From NCBI RefSeq assembly GCF_040529185.1, contig NZ_CP159510.1:1612001-1676000 (forward strand): a stretch of DNA of 64,000 nt. The letters run 5' to 3'. Under the pieces are notes generated by a model, which was given only the letters and a program-made list of their open reading frames with translations, ran no database searches and had not been told where the DNA came from. The DNA comes from Sporolactobacillus sp. Y61 (GTDB taxonomy: Bacteria > Bacillota > Bacilli > Bacillales > Sporolactobacillaceae). Made by a program: the position numbers and the translations under genes. This document shows positions 34,661-43,593 of this stretch, piece after piece; the first letter of the stretch is position 1; the number at the start of each line of letters is the position of its first letter.

Positions 34661-34895
34661 CATCGCTGCCAGGTGGCTCTGTAAATGAGTAGACGGAAAA
34701 AATTCCGCTTAACTTAGTAAAAAGAATACAAAACAGCTTCAATAGACGGAGGGATTCCGCCTATTGGTTTCAAAAACATGAAAAGAGAGGATCTTTCATT
34801 GCCTAATCGGAAAAATTCCGCTTATGATACGCTGAAACCCGTTCTATTCTGCATTTAAGCGGAAAATCTCCGCTTATTAAGCAAACGAACAAGAT
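34661..34895 (-). repeat. Dispersed ~220-bp palindromic repeat, copy B (inverted)
   Basis: Reversed, it reads CTTAATAAGCGGAG, TTCCGCTTAAATGCAGAA, GAACGGGTTTCAGCG, GTATCATAAGCGGAA and GCCACCTGGCAGCGAT, matching 3921-4136. The repeat lies between the orphan SAM riboswitch and a small gene, and may have displaced the riboswitch target gene. Confidence 0.7.
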
Positions 34896-34918
34896 TTTTA
34901 TTAAAGGGGGAGATCCGC

Positions 34919-35257
34919 ATGATCAGGGACGCAGAATACGCGCAGATTGACAACTATCTTGATTTATACCTTTACGCCGGTGAATTACAGGATAAAGAAT
35001 GGCAGGCACAGATTCGGGTCAAGCTGACTGAGTTACTGGAGGCGTTCAGGAGTTCGGCAGAGAGGTATGAACACACCCTTCGCCGCCAGTATGTGGAAGT
35101 CAGCCGCGCGCTGCTCACGCTCTGTCAGAAAATCCGCACCCATATGATTGAACCAACAGATGCGATCGCCGCGCAGCTTTTTGCCCTGAAACAGAAACGC
35201 CTGGAACTGGGAAAAGAAATTGATGCCATCAGCAGCGGCGGTCAGCGGATAGGCTAA
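34919..35257 (+). CDS. Unknown 112-aa helical protein
   Basis: I do not recognise this family. The protein is soluble and mainly alpha helix, with two long charged helical stretches (residues about 1-45 and 50-105; QIRVKLTELLEAFRSSAERY and QLFALKQKRLELGKEIDAI), and resembles small helical chaperones or anti-sigma-type proteins only in this general way. The ATG follows AAAGGGGGAGATCC, a strong ribosome site. It stands behind repeat copy B and ends at its own hairpin. Codon use is like the neighbours. A real gene is likely; its function is open. Confidence 0.55.
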   Translation: MIRDAEYAQIDNYLDLYLYAGELQDKEWQAQIRVKLTELLEAFRSSAERYEHTLRRQYVEVSRALLTLCQKIRTHMIEPTDAIAAQLFALKQKRLELGKEIDAISSGGQRIG

Positions 35258-35274
35258 GGCTGCGTAAAGATAAC

Positions 35275-35306
35275 AAGGACGTGGGTATACAGCCTGCGTC
35301 CTTTTT
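35275..35306 (+). terminator. Terminator of the unknown small gene
   Basis: AAGGACG (35275-35281) pairs with CGTCCTT (35297-35303) and is followed by TTTTT. Confidence 0.7.
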
Positions 35307-35319
35307 CCATGCGGGCGGA

Positions 35320-35946
35320 TCATGAGCCCTGCTGTTTATAGTAGAACACGGCCAGCTGGGTGCGATCACGCAGCCCCAGTTTAACGAGTATTGAACTGAT
35401 ATAATTGCGGACGGTGCCTTCGCTGAGATAGAGGGCCTGGGCAATTTCACGGTTAGATTTCCCGCTTGCGACCTGCTCGATCATCGCAATTTCACGTTTA
35501 TTCAGATGAAACGATTCGAAATCCGGCCGGCTCTTCTGTCTGATCAGTCCGGGGATTTTTCTGACAACCGTATCGCCGAAGACCCGCTGGCCGCTTGCCA
35601 CCGCTTTTAATGCCGGAATAATGCTTTCAAAGTTCTGCTTCAGAATATAGCCCTTAGCTCCGATTTTTAACGCTTCGATAATATACTCGTCATCTGAGAA
35701 CGTGGTCAGGAAGAGCACATTTGCCTGCGGGTCCTCTTTGAGGATCACCGCTGCGGCGTCTATCCCGGTCATGGCGTCCATCCGGATATCCATCAACAGA
35801 ATATCCGGTTTCAGCCGGCGATAGAGGGAGATGGCCTGACTTCCGGACGCGCCGCATGCAAGTACCTGAATCACCGGATCCGATTCAAGTATCGTCTGAA
35901 GCGATGCGGACACCAGCTGGTCGTCATCCACAATAAGGACCTTCAT
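35320..35946 (-). CDS. NarL/LiaR-type response regulator (LnrK-like)
   Basis: This 208-residue regulator is the partner of the kinase gene it overlaps. The receiver has VLIVDDDQL and the Asp in LLMDIRMDAM; the C-terminal LuxR-type helix-turn-helix has LNKREIAMIEQVASGKSNRE and LSEGTVRNYISSIL. The ATG lies within the kinase end, behind AAAGGAGGCAGAG. The divergent ABC-2 transporter and the pair's place suggest the LnrJK (YfiJK) type, which in B. subtilis senses linearmycins and switches on lnrLMN. This is inference from gene order and family length. Confidence 0.82.
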   Translation of the reverse strand: MKVLIVDDDQLVSASLQTILESDPVIQVLACGASGSQAISLYRRLKPDILLMDIRMDAMTGIDAAAVILKEDPQANVLFLTTFSDDEYIIEALKIGAKGYILKQNFESIIPALKAVASGQRVFGDTVVRKIPGLIRQKSRPDFESFHLNKREIAMIEQVASGKSNREIAQALYLSEGTVRNYISSILVKLGLRDRTQLAVFYYKQQGS

Positions 35947-37031
35947 GATGGCTCTGCCTCCTTTAATTGCTCTGCCTTTTTAGGTACGGAAATAAAGATT
36001 TTAAATCCCTGCCCCATCTCGAAATTGATCACACCCCGTAACGCTTCAACCCGGTCCTGCATGTTCTTCAGGCCGATGCCTTCACCGGTATCGACCGGAC
36101 GCGCCTGCCCGTTATCGGAAATCATTAACTGGTAGAAAGCCGGATGTTCCCGAAGGATGATCCGGGCAGCTGTCGCATTGGAATGACGGGCCATGTTGGA
36201 CAAAGCCTCCCGGACAATCGAAATCAGTGCGACATTGACTTTGCTTCCCGGCAGCTTATGAACCGAATAATCAAGCGTGACCGGGCAAAAGGTGAACTTA
36301 TCCTTCAGATCGTTCAGCTGCTTTTCAAGATCGATCGACTCGTCATACAGATCATGTACACTGGAGCGGATGCTGGTCATCGCCTCGGACAGTGTCTCTT
36401 TTAAGCGCGAAAGCTCCTCTTTCGTTTTTTTATCACGGTTGATGATCAGCAGGGCACCGGTCTGCAGCAGGGCACGGGAGAGCAGATGACCGACATTATC
36501 GTGAATCTCCCTTGCGATTCGGTTGCGTTCGCCAAGCGTTGCCATGCGGACTTCCGTGTCCTGGTTTATCAGCAGATCCTGATTCTGTTTTTTCAGTCGA
36601 AAAGCCATCTCCTTCTTCGTATCACGCAGATCGTAGAATTGATTTTTTAATTTAAAAAGGGACGCCGTCCGGTATCTCAGACAGGCGGAGAGCAGCAAGA
36701 GCGCCAGGACGAGCATCTGAATCCGAATATCAGATGGCCGGGAGACGGCAAGTGACAGCACGCCCGGGAGCAGGATCCACTGCCCTTTTGAAAAAAAGGA
36801 ATCATAACAGATCAGCGGCAGAAAAACATAAAACCAGGGCAGGAAAAAGGAAAGTAAGAGGTACACGGCCGTCAGGAAGAGCCGGATGCGCGACTGGTCA
36901 TAGTAGCTGAGCAGACAGGCACACGTAAAGGAAAGAAGGACGGGGGCTACATTGTCGGTGAATGTGGCCCCGGTCAGGTATACGGCCAGACAGCCGGTCA
37001 TTAAAATGAGTTTATCGATGAGTGCATCCAT
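35943..37031 (-). CDS. Membrane sensor histidine kinase, HisKA_3 type (LnrJ-like)
   Basis: This kinase has about five N-terminal membrane segments (residues 1-120) and no large extracellular loop, then a coiled coil and the HisKA_3 box with the phospho-His in ERNRIAREIHDNVGHLL, followed by the HATPase core with REALSNMARHSNA and GEGIGLKNMQDRV. The lack of an outer domain is a mark of intramembrane-sensing kinases that respond to membrane-active compounds. The ATG at 37031, behind AGGGATGGAAG, was preferred to the ATG at 37055, which lacks a ribosome site. The gene is divergent from the ABC exporter. Confidence 0.85.
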   Translation of the reverse strand: MDALIDKLILMTGCLAVYLTGATFTDNVAPVLLSFTCACLLSYYDQSRIRLFLTAVYLLLSFFLPWFYVFLPLICYDSFFSKGQWILLPGVLSLAVSRPSDIRIQMLVLALLLLSACLRYRTASLFKLKNQFYDLRDTKKEMAFRLKKQNQDLLINQDTEVRMATLGERNRIAREIHDNVGHLLSRALLQTGALLIINRDKKTKEELSRLKETLSEAMTSIRSSVHDLYDESIDLEKQLNDLKDKFTFCPVTLDYSVHKLPGSKVNVALISIVREALSNMARHSNATAARIILREHPAFYQLMISDNGQARPVDTGEGIGLKNMQDRVEALRGVINFEMGQGFKIFISVPKKAEQLKEAEPS

Positions 37032-37108
37032 AGCGATCTTCCATCCCTGATTCATTCTGTTACATTTATTTAAGCATTTTTCCGGTGCAGGTACAATGCC
37101 GGTGATTC

Positions 37109-37134
37109 ATGACAATTGTCATTTCAATTGATGA
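37109..37134. promoter_or_regulatory. Likely response-regulator operator in the divergent gap
   Basis: ATGACAATTGTCAT (37109-37122) is a perfect 14-base palindrome followed by TTCAATTGATGA, lying between the kinase and the exporter genes. Such palindromes are typical targets of NarL/LiaR regulators; the link is inferred. Confidence 0.55.
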
Positions 37135-37204
37135 TTGCCGGCACTACCAGAGAAGCGCGGCGCCGGATACACTGGAGATATAAGGGAAGGGAGCTGATCG
37201 AGCC

Positions 37205-38134
37205 ATGATTCATGTTCACAATCTGGTTAAAAGGTATGGTGATCTGGTTGCCCTGGATCACCTGTCCCTTGACGTTCATGAAGGGGAGATCTTTGGCCTG
37301 CTCGGACCTAATGGATCAGGCAAAAGCACAGCGATAAACTGTATGTTATCGCTGCTCACGTTTGATAAAGGGGAAGTGACGATCTTCGGGAAAAAGATGT
37401 CTCCGGACGCTTATGAGATTAAAAGACATATCGGGATTGTAATGCAGAACGTTGCCGTCTTTGATGAACTGACCGTTTATGAGAATATTGACTATTTCTG
37501 CGGGCTGTATATCAGTGACAGAGAGGAACGGAAGCGTCTTGTCGAAGAGGCGATTCACTTCGTTGAACTCGATGCCTGGCGCAAGTTTCGACCGAAGAAA
37601 TTAAGCGGCGGCCTGCTGCGCCGACTTAATATCGCCTGCGGCATTGCTCATAAACCGAAACTGATATTTCTTGATGAACCGACCGTCGCGGTGGATCCGC
37701 AGAGCCGGAACAAGATTCTTGAAGGGATCGAACGCCTTCAGGCAGAGGGGGCGACCATCGTTTATACCTCTCATTATATGGAGGAAGTGGAACAGATCTG
37801 TACACGGATCGTCATCCTTGATAAAGGACGGGTGATTGCATCAGGCACGAAAGAGGAACTGAAGGCGATGATCACCCTTGGTGAAAAAATCACAATCGAG
37901 GCTTTTTCCATTGATGAAGGGCAGCTGCAGGAACTGCGCCATATGCCCGGCATCGTTTCCGTTGAACATCCGGATAAGCGACTGATTATCAAGTCCGGCA
38001 AGGGAACGAATAACCTCGAGGCTGTGCTTGAATTTTTAAAGAAAAATCAGATCGGTTTTGGAAGAATTTACTCTGAACTACCGAGCCTCAACGACGTGTT
38101 CCTGGAAATCACCGGGAAACAGTTGCGGGACTGA
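37205..38134 (+). CDS. ABC-2 exporter ATPase (LnrL-like)
   Basis: This ATPase couples ATP hydrolysis to export by the two membrane proteins that follow. It has Walker A GPNGSGKST, the signature LSGGLLRRLNIA and Walker B LIFLDEPTVAVDPQSR, with a C-terminal extension (residues 215-309) such as those of drug exporters. The 309 residues match B. subtilis LnrL/YfiL. AAGGGAG precedes the ATG. It is divergent from the sensor system, and the three transporter genes follow each other closely. Substrate is inferred to be an amphiphilic antibiotic such as linearmycin. Confidence 0.88.
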   Translation: MIHVHNLVKRYGDLVALDHLSLDVHEGEIFGLLGPNGSGKSTAINCMLSLLTFDKGEVTIFGKKMSPDAYEIKRHIGIVMQNVAVFDELTVYENIDYFCGLYISDREERKRLVEEAIHFVELDAWRKFRPKKLSGGLLRRLNIACGIAHKPKLIFLDEPTVAVDPQSRNKILEGIERLQAEGATIVYTSHYMEEVEQICTRIVILDKGRVIASGTKEELKAMITLGEKITIEAFSIDEGQLQELRHMPGIVSVEHPDKRLIIKSGKGTNNLEAVLEFLKKNQIGFGRIYSELPSLNDVFLEITGKQLRD

Positions 38135-38149
38135 AAAGGAGGTGGGGTC

Positions 38150-39292
38150 ATGTTCCGGCATGTATTTATTTACCGATTGAAATGTCTGATCCGCGACCGG
38201 GAGCTGGTCTTCTGGACCTTTCTGTTCCCGATTATCCTTGGCACCTTTTTCTATATGGCGTTTATGAACATCGGCAATAATGAAGCTTTTCATCCGATTG
38301 ACGCGGCGCTCGTCCCAGGCGGAGAAGAGTCGTTCGACGCCCCGTTTCAGGCCGTGATGAAAGAGGTGTCGACAGGTAAGGACCGGCTTTTTAACCTGAA
38401 GCAGGCAACCGGCCGTGCTGAAGCTGATCAGTGGCTGAGGCAGGGAAAGATTGACGGCTATTACACAAGTGGCCGGACGATCGAACTGACGGTCAAAGAG
38501 ACAGGCATGAATCAGAGCATCATGAAAAGCTTCGCCGATCAGTACCGATCCGCCAGTGCGGCGGTGACGCGCATTGCTTCAGAAAATCCGGTTGCCATGA
38601 AGGACGGCCTGCTGAGCGATATTGGCGATCAGCATCACTTTGTCAAGGAAACGGCAGGAGGCAGCGCGGAACCGGATAACCTGCTCAATTACTTTTATTC
38701 GCTGATTGCCATGGCCTGTCTGTACGGCAGTTTCTGGGGCATGAAAGAAGTGACTGATATTCAGGCGGACATTTCCGACCGGGCGGCAAGAGTCAATATG
38801 GCGCCCGTTCATAAACTGAAGGCGTTTCTGGCCGGCAGTTTCGCCGGGTTACTGATCCTCTATGCGGAAATCCTGCTACTGCTGGCCTATCTCCATTATG
38901 GACTGGGGATTGATTTCGGGCACCGGACCGGTTACGTCCTTCTGACTGCGTTTGTCGGCAGTATTCTCGGTCAGTCATTCGGTGCCTTTATCGGTGCGAT
39001 CGTGAAAACCGGAGAAGGGCTGAAAATCGCTCTCCTCATCGTTGTGACGATGGTCGGATCCTTCCTGGCCGGGATGATGTATTTGAATATGAAATACCTG
39101 ATTGCCGAACACGTCCCGCTGCTGGCCTGGATCAATCCGGTCAATCTATTAACCGACGCATTCTATGCCCTTTACTATTATGATTCGCTTCACCGGTTCA
39201 CGCTCAACCTGCTCGTGATGTGCGGATTTATCATCCTGTTCTGCGCGGGCACCTATCTGATGGTCAGGAGGCGAAAATATGCCAGTCTTTAA
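38150..39292 (+). CDS. ABC-2 exporter permease (LnrM-like)
   Basis: This is a membrane protein of the ABC-2 drug-export type, 380 aa. It has one membrane helix at the N-terminus (FWTFLFPIILGTFFYMAFM), a large outer loop of about 180 residues, then five to six helices (CLYGSFWGMKEV, GSFAGLLILYAEILLLLAYL, LLIVVTMVGSFLAGMMYLNM). The ATG follows GGAGGTGGG. It ends 14 bases inside the next permease gene. The pair is the YfiM/YfiN layout of B. subtilis. Confidence 0.85.
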   Translation: MFRHVFIYRLKCLIRDRELVFWTFLFPIILGTFFYMAFMNIGNNEAFHPIDAALVPGGEESFDAPFQAVMKEVSTGKDRLFNLKQATGRAEADQWLRQGKIDGYYTSGRTIELTVKETGMNQSIMKSFADQYRSASAAVTRIASENPVAMKDGLLSDIGDQHHFVKETAGGSAEPDNLLNYFYSLIAMACLYGSFWGMKEVTDIQADISDRAARVNMAPVHKLKAFLAGSFAGLLILYAEILLLLAYLHYGLGIDFGHRTGYVLLTAFVGSILGQSFGAFIGAIVKTGEGLKIALLIVVTMVGSFLAGMMYLNMKYLIAEHVPLLAWINPVNLLTDAFYALYYYDSLHRFTLNLLVMCGFIILFCAGTYLMVRRRKYASL

Positions 39293-40442
39293 GCTGTGTA
39301 TGAAACTATTCCTGAGAAACTGGCTTTCTGTTTCTCTTTATATCGTGATCTTTCTGGCTATTTCCATCGCCATCTCAGCGACCAGCACATATGAAGGGCG
39401 GACCGGTTTCAGGCAGGAAAAGGCAAAAATCGCGTTCATTGATGAAGAAAAAACGCCGCTGACTGAAGGCTTTCGCCAGGAGCTGGGAAAGAGTGCCGAG
39501 TTTATCTCCATCCCGGATCAGACGGAAAAGCTGCAGGATGCCCTGTTTTTTCGCAATGTGACATATATTATGCGCATCCCCCGGGGATACAGTGAAAATA
39601 TGCTGGATAGCGGCTCGATGCAGATTGAAAAAACGGTTGTCCCCAACTCGGCAGAAAACGCCTATATCGACCTCCATGTCCGGCAGTACTGGAATCTCGT
39701 GCGTCTGTATGCGAAACATGACCCTGATCTGACGCAGCAGCAGCTGGCCGAACGACTGAAACAGAACCTGGCCGGTGACACGCGCGTTACGGTACAGAAA
39801 CAGAAACAGGCGAAAACCTCGGAGAGCTTTTCCATGTACTATTTCAACTTTCTCTCCTATACGCTTTCAGCCGTTCTGATTCTGGGCATTTCCGCCGTTC
39901 TGATGGTGTTCAATAAGCTTGATGTCCGCCGGCGCATCTTTTGCTCACCGATCCGTCATCTGCAGTTTAACCTGCAAATGTTCTCTGCCATTCTGCTGTT
40001 CGCCGTGGTGTCTCTGGTGGTGCTGGTCGGTTTCTGTTTTCTGCTTGATGGCAAAAGCATCGGCACACCAAACATGGTCTATTTTATTCTGAATGCGACG
40101 GTCTTTACGGCATGCATCTCCGGCCTCAGTTTTCTGATCGGCAGCCTGATTAAAAATTTCAGTGCCATATCGGCTGTAGCTAATGTCCTGACACTGGGCC
40201 CCAGTTTTATCAGCGGCGTCTTTGTCCCGCAGGAGTTTTTGAATGACACGGTACTGAAAATAGCCAGCTTTACACCGACCTACTGGTATGTCCAGGCGAA
40301 CGCAAACATCGCCAGGCTGACTGATTTCAGCTGGGAAAGTCTTCAGCCTGCGCTTTCAGCCATGGTCATTGTTCTGATATTCACAGCAGCCTTTATTGCA
40401 CTAGCACTTGTAATTGGAAAAAGAAAACGGCTGATGAGCTGA
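39279..40442 (+). CDS. ABC-2 exporter permease (LnrN-like)
   Basis: This is the second ABC-2 permease, 387 aa, with the same architecture: N-terminal helix (VSLYIVIFLAISIAISAT), a long outer loop, then several helices including FFNRA-like cytoplasmic turns (FNKLDVRRRIFCSPIRHLQ) and the C-terminal pair. It overlaps the preceding permease, so both are made together. A terminator follows at 40456. As with its partner, drug specificity is inferred from the LnrLMN pattern rather than seen in the sequence. Confidence 0.85.
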   Translation: MPVFKLCMKLFLRNWLSVSLYIVIFLAISIAISATSTYEGRTGFRQEKAKIAFIDEEKTPLTEGFRQELGKSAEFISIPDQTEKLQDALFFRNVTYIMRIPRGYSENMLDSGSMQIEKTVVPNSAENAYIDLHVRQYWNLVRLYAKHDPDLTQQQLAERLKQNLAGDTRVTVQKQKQAKTSESFSMYYFNFLSYTLSAVLILGISAVLMVFNKLDVRRRIFCSPIRHLQFNLQMFSAILLFAVVSLVVLVGFCFLLDGKSIGTPNMVYFILNATVFTACISGLSFLIGSLIKNFSAISAVANVLTLGPSFISGVFVPQEFLNDTVLKIASFTPTYWYVQANANIARLTDFSWESLQPALSAMVIVLIFTAAFIALALVIGKRKRLMS

Positions 40443-40455
40443 CGACAGGGAAAAG

Positions 40456-40484
40456 ACCGCCCTTTTCGAACAGGCGGTTTTTTT
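40456..40484 (+). terminator. Terminator of the exporter operon
   Basis: ACCGCC (40456-40461) pairs with GGCGGT (40473-40478), then seven T residues. Confidence 0.78.
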
Positions 40485-40648
40485 CTGTTCTCCCTTGCTT
40501 TTCAGGGTGAAATCCGCGTCCCGTTCGCCCGGCCCCCCAATGCAGGCTGGAGGGCAAATGAACGGTGACATGTTTCTCAATCAAATCTTTTGACCATGAT
40601 GGACCTGTCCGGTTACGATGAATAAAGAAAGAGAAAGGCTGGTGCATA

Positions 40649-41593
40649 TTGGTGGAAAAAGCAGTGATTGGAAAAAGTGGAATCCACGTGAATCCGCTCG
40701 GACTTGGCACAAATAAAGTCGGAGGCTATAATCTGTTTCCAAATCTGGATGATGAAACAGGCAGGAAAGTCGTTCAGACAGCCATCGATCATAAGGTGGA
40801 AATGATTGATACGGCCTTCATGTACGGGCTCGGCCATTCGGAGGAACTGATTGGTGAGGTTCTGCAGCACAATGACCGCCACAAGGTGATTCTGGCCTCT
40901 AAAGCGGCGCATCAGGTGGCGTCTGACGGGTCAGTGACACTGAACAATTCGCCGGAGTTTCTGAGGCAGGCGGTGGAGGACAGCCTGAAACGTCTGCAGA
41001 CGGATTATCTGGATATTTTCTATATCCACTTCCCGGACGAAGATACGCCGAAAGCTGAAGCCGTCGGTGCCCTGCAGAAACTGCGGGAAGAAGGGAAGAT
41101 CCGCGCCATCGGGGTTTCCAATTTCTCACTGGAACAGGTGAAGGAAGCAAACCGTGACGGATATGTCGACCTGGTTGAAAATCAGTACAATCTGTTTCAG
41201 AGAGGAGCAGAAAAGCAGCTGCTGCCCTATCTGAAAGAAAACCGGATCTCCTTCGTTCCATATGAGCCCTTTGCGGCGGCGCTCCTCACCGGCCGTTATT
41301 CTGCAGATCATATGCCGACCTTTACGAAAGAGGATCACCGTCACGAGATTGATCTGTACGCCGCGGATCAGCTGGAGGCGAATATCCGGAAAGTGGACCG
41401 GCTCAGACCGATCGCCGAGGCAAGCCATGCGACTGTTGCTCAGCTCGTACTGGCGTGGTATCTGAAAAATCCGCTGATCGGGCCCGTCATTCCCGGAGCC
41501 AGAACGCCGGAACAGCTGCTGAGTAATCTCGGAGCGTACGACGTCTCGCTCAGTGATGCAGATTATCAGGCCATTGATAAACAATTTGCCTGA
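40649..41593 (+). CDS. Aldo/keto reductase (YdbC/IolS-like)
   Basis: This is an NADPH-dependent oxidoreductase with a TIM barrel. The catalytic residues are in MIDTAFMYGLG (Asp and Tyr), LASKAAH (Lys) and FYIHFPD (His), and the cofactor end has FVPYEPFAAALLTGRY and IPGARTPEQLLSN. Of 314 residues, it is of normal length and unlike the minus-strand reductase at 10503. The start is TTG at 40649 or GTG at 40652; neither has a strong ribosome site. The substrate is unknown. Confidence 0.88.
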   Translation: MVEKAVIGKSGIHVNPLGLGTNKVGGYNLFPNLDDETGRKVVQTAIDHKVEMIDTAFMYGLGHSEELIGEVLQHNDRHKVILASKAAHQVASDGSVTLNNSPEFLRQAVEDSLKRLQTDYLDIFYIHFPDEDTPKAEAVGALQKLREEGKIRAIGVSNFSLEQVKEANRDGYVDLVENQYNLFQRGAEKQLLPYLKENRISFVPYEPFAAALLTGRYSADHMPTFTKEDHRHEIDLYAADQLEANIRKVDRLRPIAEASHATVAQLVLAWYLKNPLIGPVIPGARTPEQLLSNLGAYDVSLSDADYQAIDKQFA

Positions 41594-41606
41594 ACGTGAT
41601 ATATAG

Positions 41607-41640
41607 AAAAAAGTCCGGACCACCTGATCCGGACTTTTTT
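41607..41640 (+). terminator. Terminator of the aldo/keto reductase gene
   Basis: AAAAAAGTCCGGA pairs with TCCGGACTTTTTT around an 8-base loop. It is symmetric and may serve both directions. Confidence 0.85.
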
Positions 41641-41650
41641 AGTGCGCACT

Positions 41651-41740
41651 AACGGGCAGCCCCCGGGTGGAGCAGCCCGATGCGTTCAACTTTTGGGATT
41701 CACATCATCCTCCGGGTTCCCCGCAGCGTGGCCTGTTTCA
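41651..41740 (-). repeat. R-family repeat, copy 5 (divergent)
   Basis: AACGGGCAG, CCCGGGTGGAGCAGCCCGAT, GCGTTCAAC and the end GTTTCAC match the R-family landmarks in order, with many changes. The terminal GTTTCAC falls on the stop codon of gltT. Confidence 0.5.
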
Positions 41741-43003
41741 CGCTAATTTATGCTGAGAGAGAAGATAGGCCTCTGACTTTTTCTGATCAAACACACCTTC
41801 TGATTTGGACATGACTACTGAGGCGAGTGCATTGCCGACGACATTGACTACAGTCCGCAGCATATCCAGAATACGGTCAATGCCGGCAATGAATGCGACG
41901 CCTTCCAGCGGCAGTCCCATCGACCCCAGTGTCGTCAAAAGGACAACGAACGATGCCCCGGTCACGCCGGCCATTCCTTTCGATGTCAGCATCAGGATAA
42001 CAAGAAGAGTCAGCTGATGGCCGAGGGAAAGGTGAATACCGTAAATCTGTGCAATGAACAGGGCGGCAATCGACTGATAGATTGCCGATCCATCCAGATT
42101 GAACGTATATCCGGTCGGGACCACAAATGACGTGATCGATTTCGGACAGCCAAACCGGACCATTTTATCCATCAGCCTGGGCAGGACCGCTTCCGAACTG
42201 GCAGTTGTGAAGGCAAGAAGCAGTTCGTCTTTTAGAATGCGGAACAATGTGAAAATACGTGTTCCGGCAGCTCGTGCGATCAGCCCGAGAACGAGGAGAA
42301 CAAACAAGATCATCGTCCCGTAAATGACAAGCACCAGTTTGCCGAGCGGGATCAGTGAAGAAAGACCGAACCGGGCCACATTGACGCCAATCAGCCCGAA
42401 CACACCGAATGCCGCAAACTTCATGACCAGATTGGTGACCCAGTACATCGCTTCCAGCGTGCCTTCAAAAAAGTTCAGTACTGGCTGTCCGCGTCTGCCG
42501 ATCGATGCCACGCCGATTCCGAAAATCACTGAGAAAAAGATAACCGGCAGCAGATCGCCCTGCGCCAGTGACTGAAACACATTACTCGGGATGATGTCGA
42601 CAAAATGGCTGACCACCCCTGTCTGCTCACTCGATCTGGCTGTCTGTTCATAAGTGGAAATGTCCCCCTTCGAAAGACTGGATAGATTAATGCCCGACCC
42701 CGGATGGAATACGTTGGCGGAAATCAGACCGATCCCGAGTGCCAGCGTTGTGATGATTTCAAAATAGATGATCGTCTTCCCGCCGAGTTTCCCAAGTTTT
42801 TTCACATCACCGACACTGGCGATAGAGACAATCAGTGCCGACACAATAATCGGAATAACGATCATCTTGATCAAATGAATAAAAATATCACCGAACGGCT
42901 GGAGAATAGCCATCGCTGTTTCATTACCGTAAAAAACAGCCCCAACCACAATCCCCAGGATCAGTCCGGCGAAAATCTGCGTTGCCAAACCAAATTTCTT
43001 CAA
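41738..43003 (-). CDS. gltT: Glutamate/aspartate:H+(Na+) symporter GltT/GltP
   Basis: This transporter imports glutamate or aspartate across the inner membrane (DAACS family). It has eight or more membrane segments with the two hairpins and family motifs: TTASSEAVLP in hairpin 1, SFVVPTGYTFNLDGSAIYQS in helix 7, and VNVVGNALASVV in helix 8. The 421-residue length is typical. The start is TTG at 43003, about 10 bases after AAAGGTGG. Its long leader (43004-43593) has no recognisable element beyond AT-rich stretches, and no open frame is supported there. The cation used cannot be told. Confidence 0.92.
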   Translation of the reverse strand: MKKFGLATQIFAGLILGIVVGAVFYGNETAMAILQPFGDIFIHLIKMIVIPIIVSALIVSIASVGDVKKLGKLGGKTIIYFEIITTLALGIGLISANVFHPGSGINLSSLSKGDISTYEQTARSSEQTGVVSHFVDIIPSNVFQSLAQGDLLPVIFFSVIFGIGVASIGRRGQPVLNFFEGTLEAMYWVTNLVMKFAAFGVFGLIGVNVARFGLSSLIPLGKLVLVIYGTMILFVLLVLGLIARAAGTRIFTLFRILKDELLLAFTTASSEAVLPRLMDKMVRFGCPKSITSFVVPTGYTFNLDGSAIYQSIAALFIAQIYGIHLSLGHQLTLLVILMLTSKGMAGVTGASFVVLLTTLGSMGLPLEGVAFIAGIDRILDMLRTVVNVVGNALASVVMSKSEGVFDQKKSEAYLLSQHKLA

Positions 43004-43593
43004 TTTATTTAACCACCTTTACCGTCTACTGCTTTTCTGTCTCTGTCCTTAACGATGAACGATCCAGGTAACCGGGCGTGCGGTCCTTATGATTATGAGA
43101 GCAGTCACAATATAATCAGGCAAACACCATGCAGAAGCATAACCCCGGAAATTTTATTATACAACAGGATCGCCAATGCACAAATTGCACAGTATATTTG
43201 ATCGGTCGGGGACTTGCATGACGGGTTTGAGCAGTTAACGGTGCGGTTAATTGTCTGTCGTAAACCGGATAATTTTTGAGAATGTCGTCCTGATTTTTCC
43301 TGACGGATGCGGCCGGAATCTGTCGATCGGGTCACATTTGCGCGTGACACAGGCTTTTTTTCATATTCACAAATTAGACAAATAAATGTACACTTAAATG
43401 TAATGGAAACGCAGCCATACTTCTGATCAGACGGCAGGCAAGAGCATAGGATTTTCCTGTGACAGATAAATAAGGGCGACGAAAAATGGGTAAAAAAAGA
43501 TGACGTAATTTGTACGGTAAAGTGTGGCCATCTACATTCAGACATATATCACCGAATTGAAAGCAATCTTCCAGACCAACTTCTGATGGCATA

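Noticed and set aside
43004..43593. Hidden gene in the 590-base gap after gltT
   Set aside because: Frames there have no ribosome site and unlikely composition; nothing is supported.
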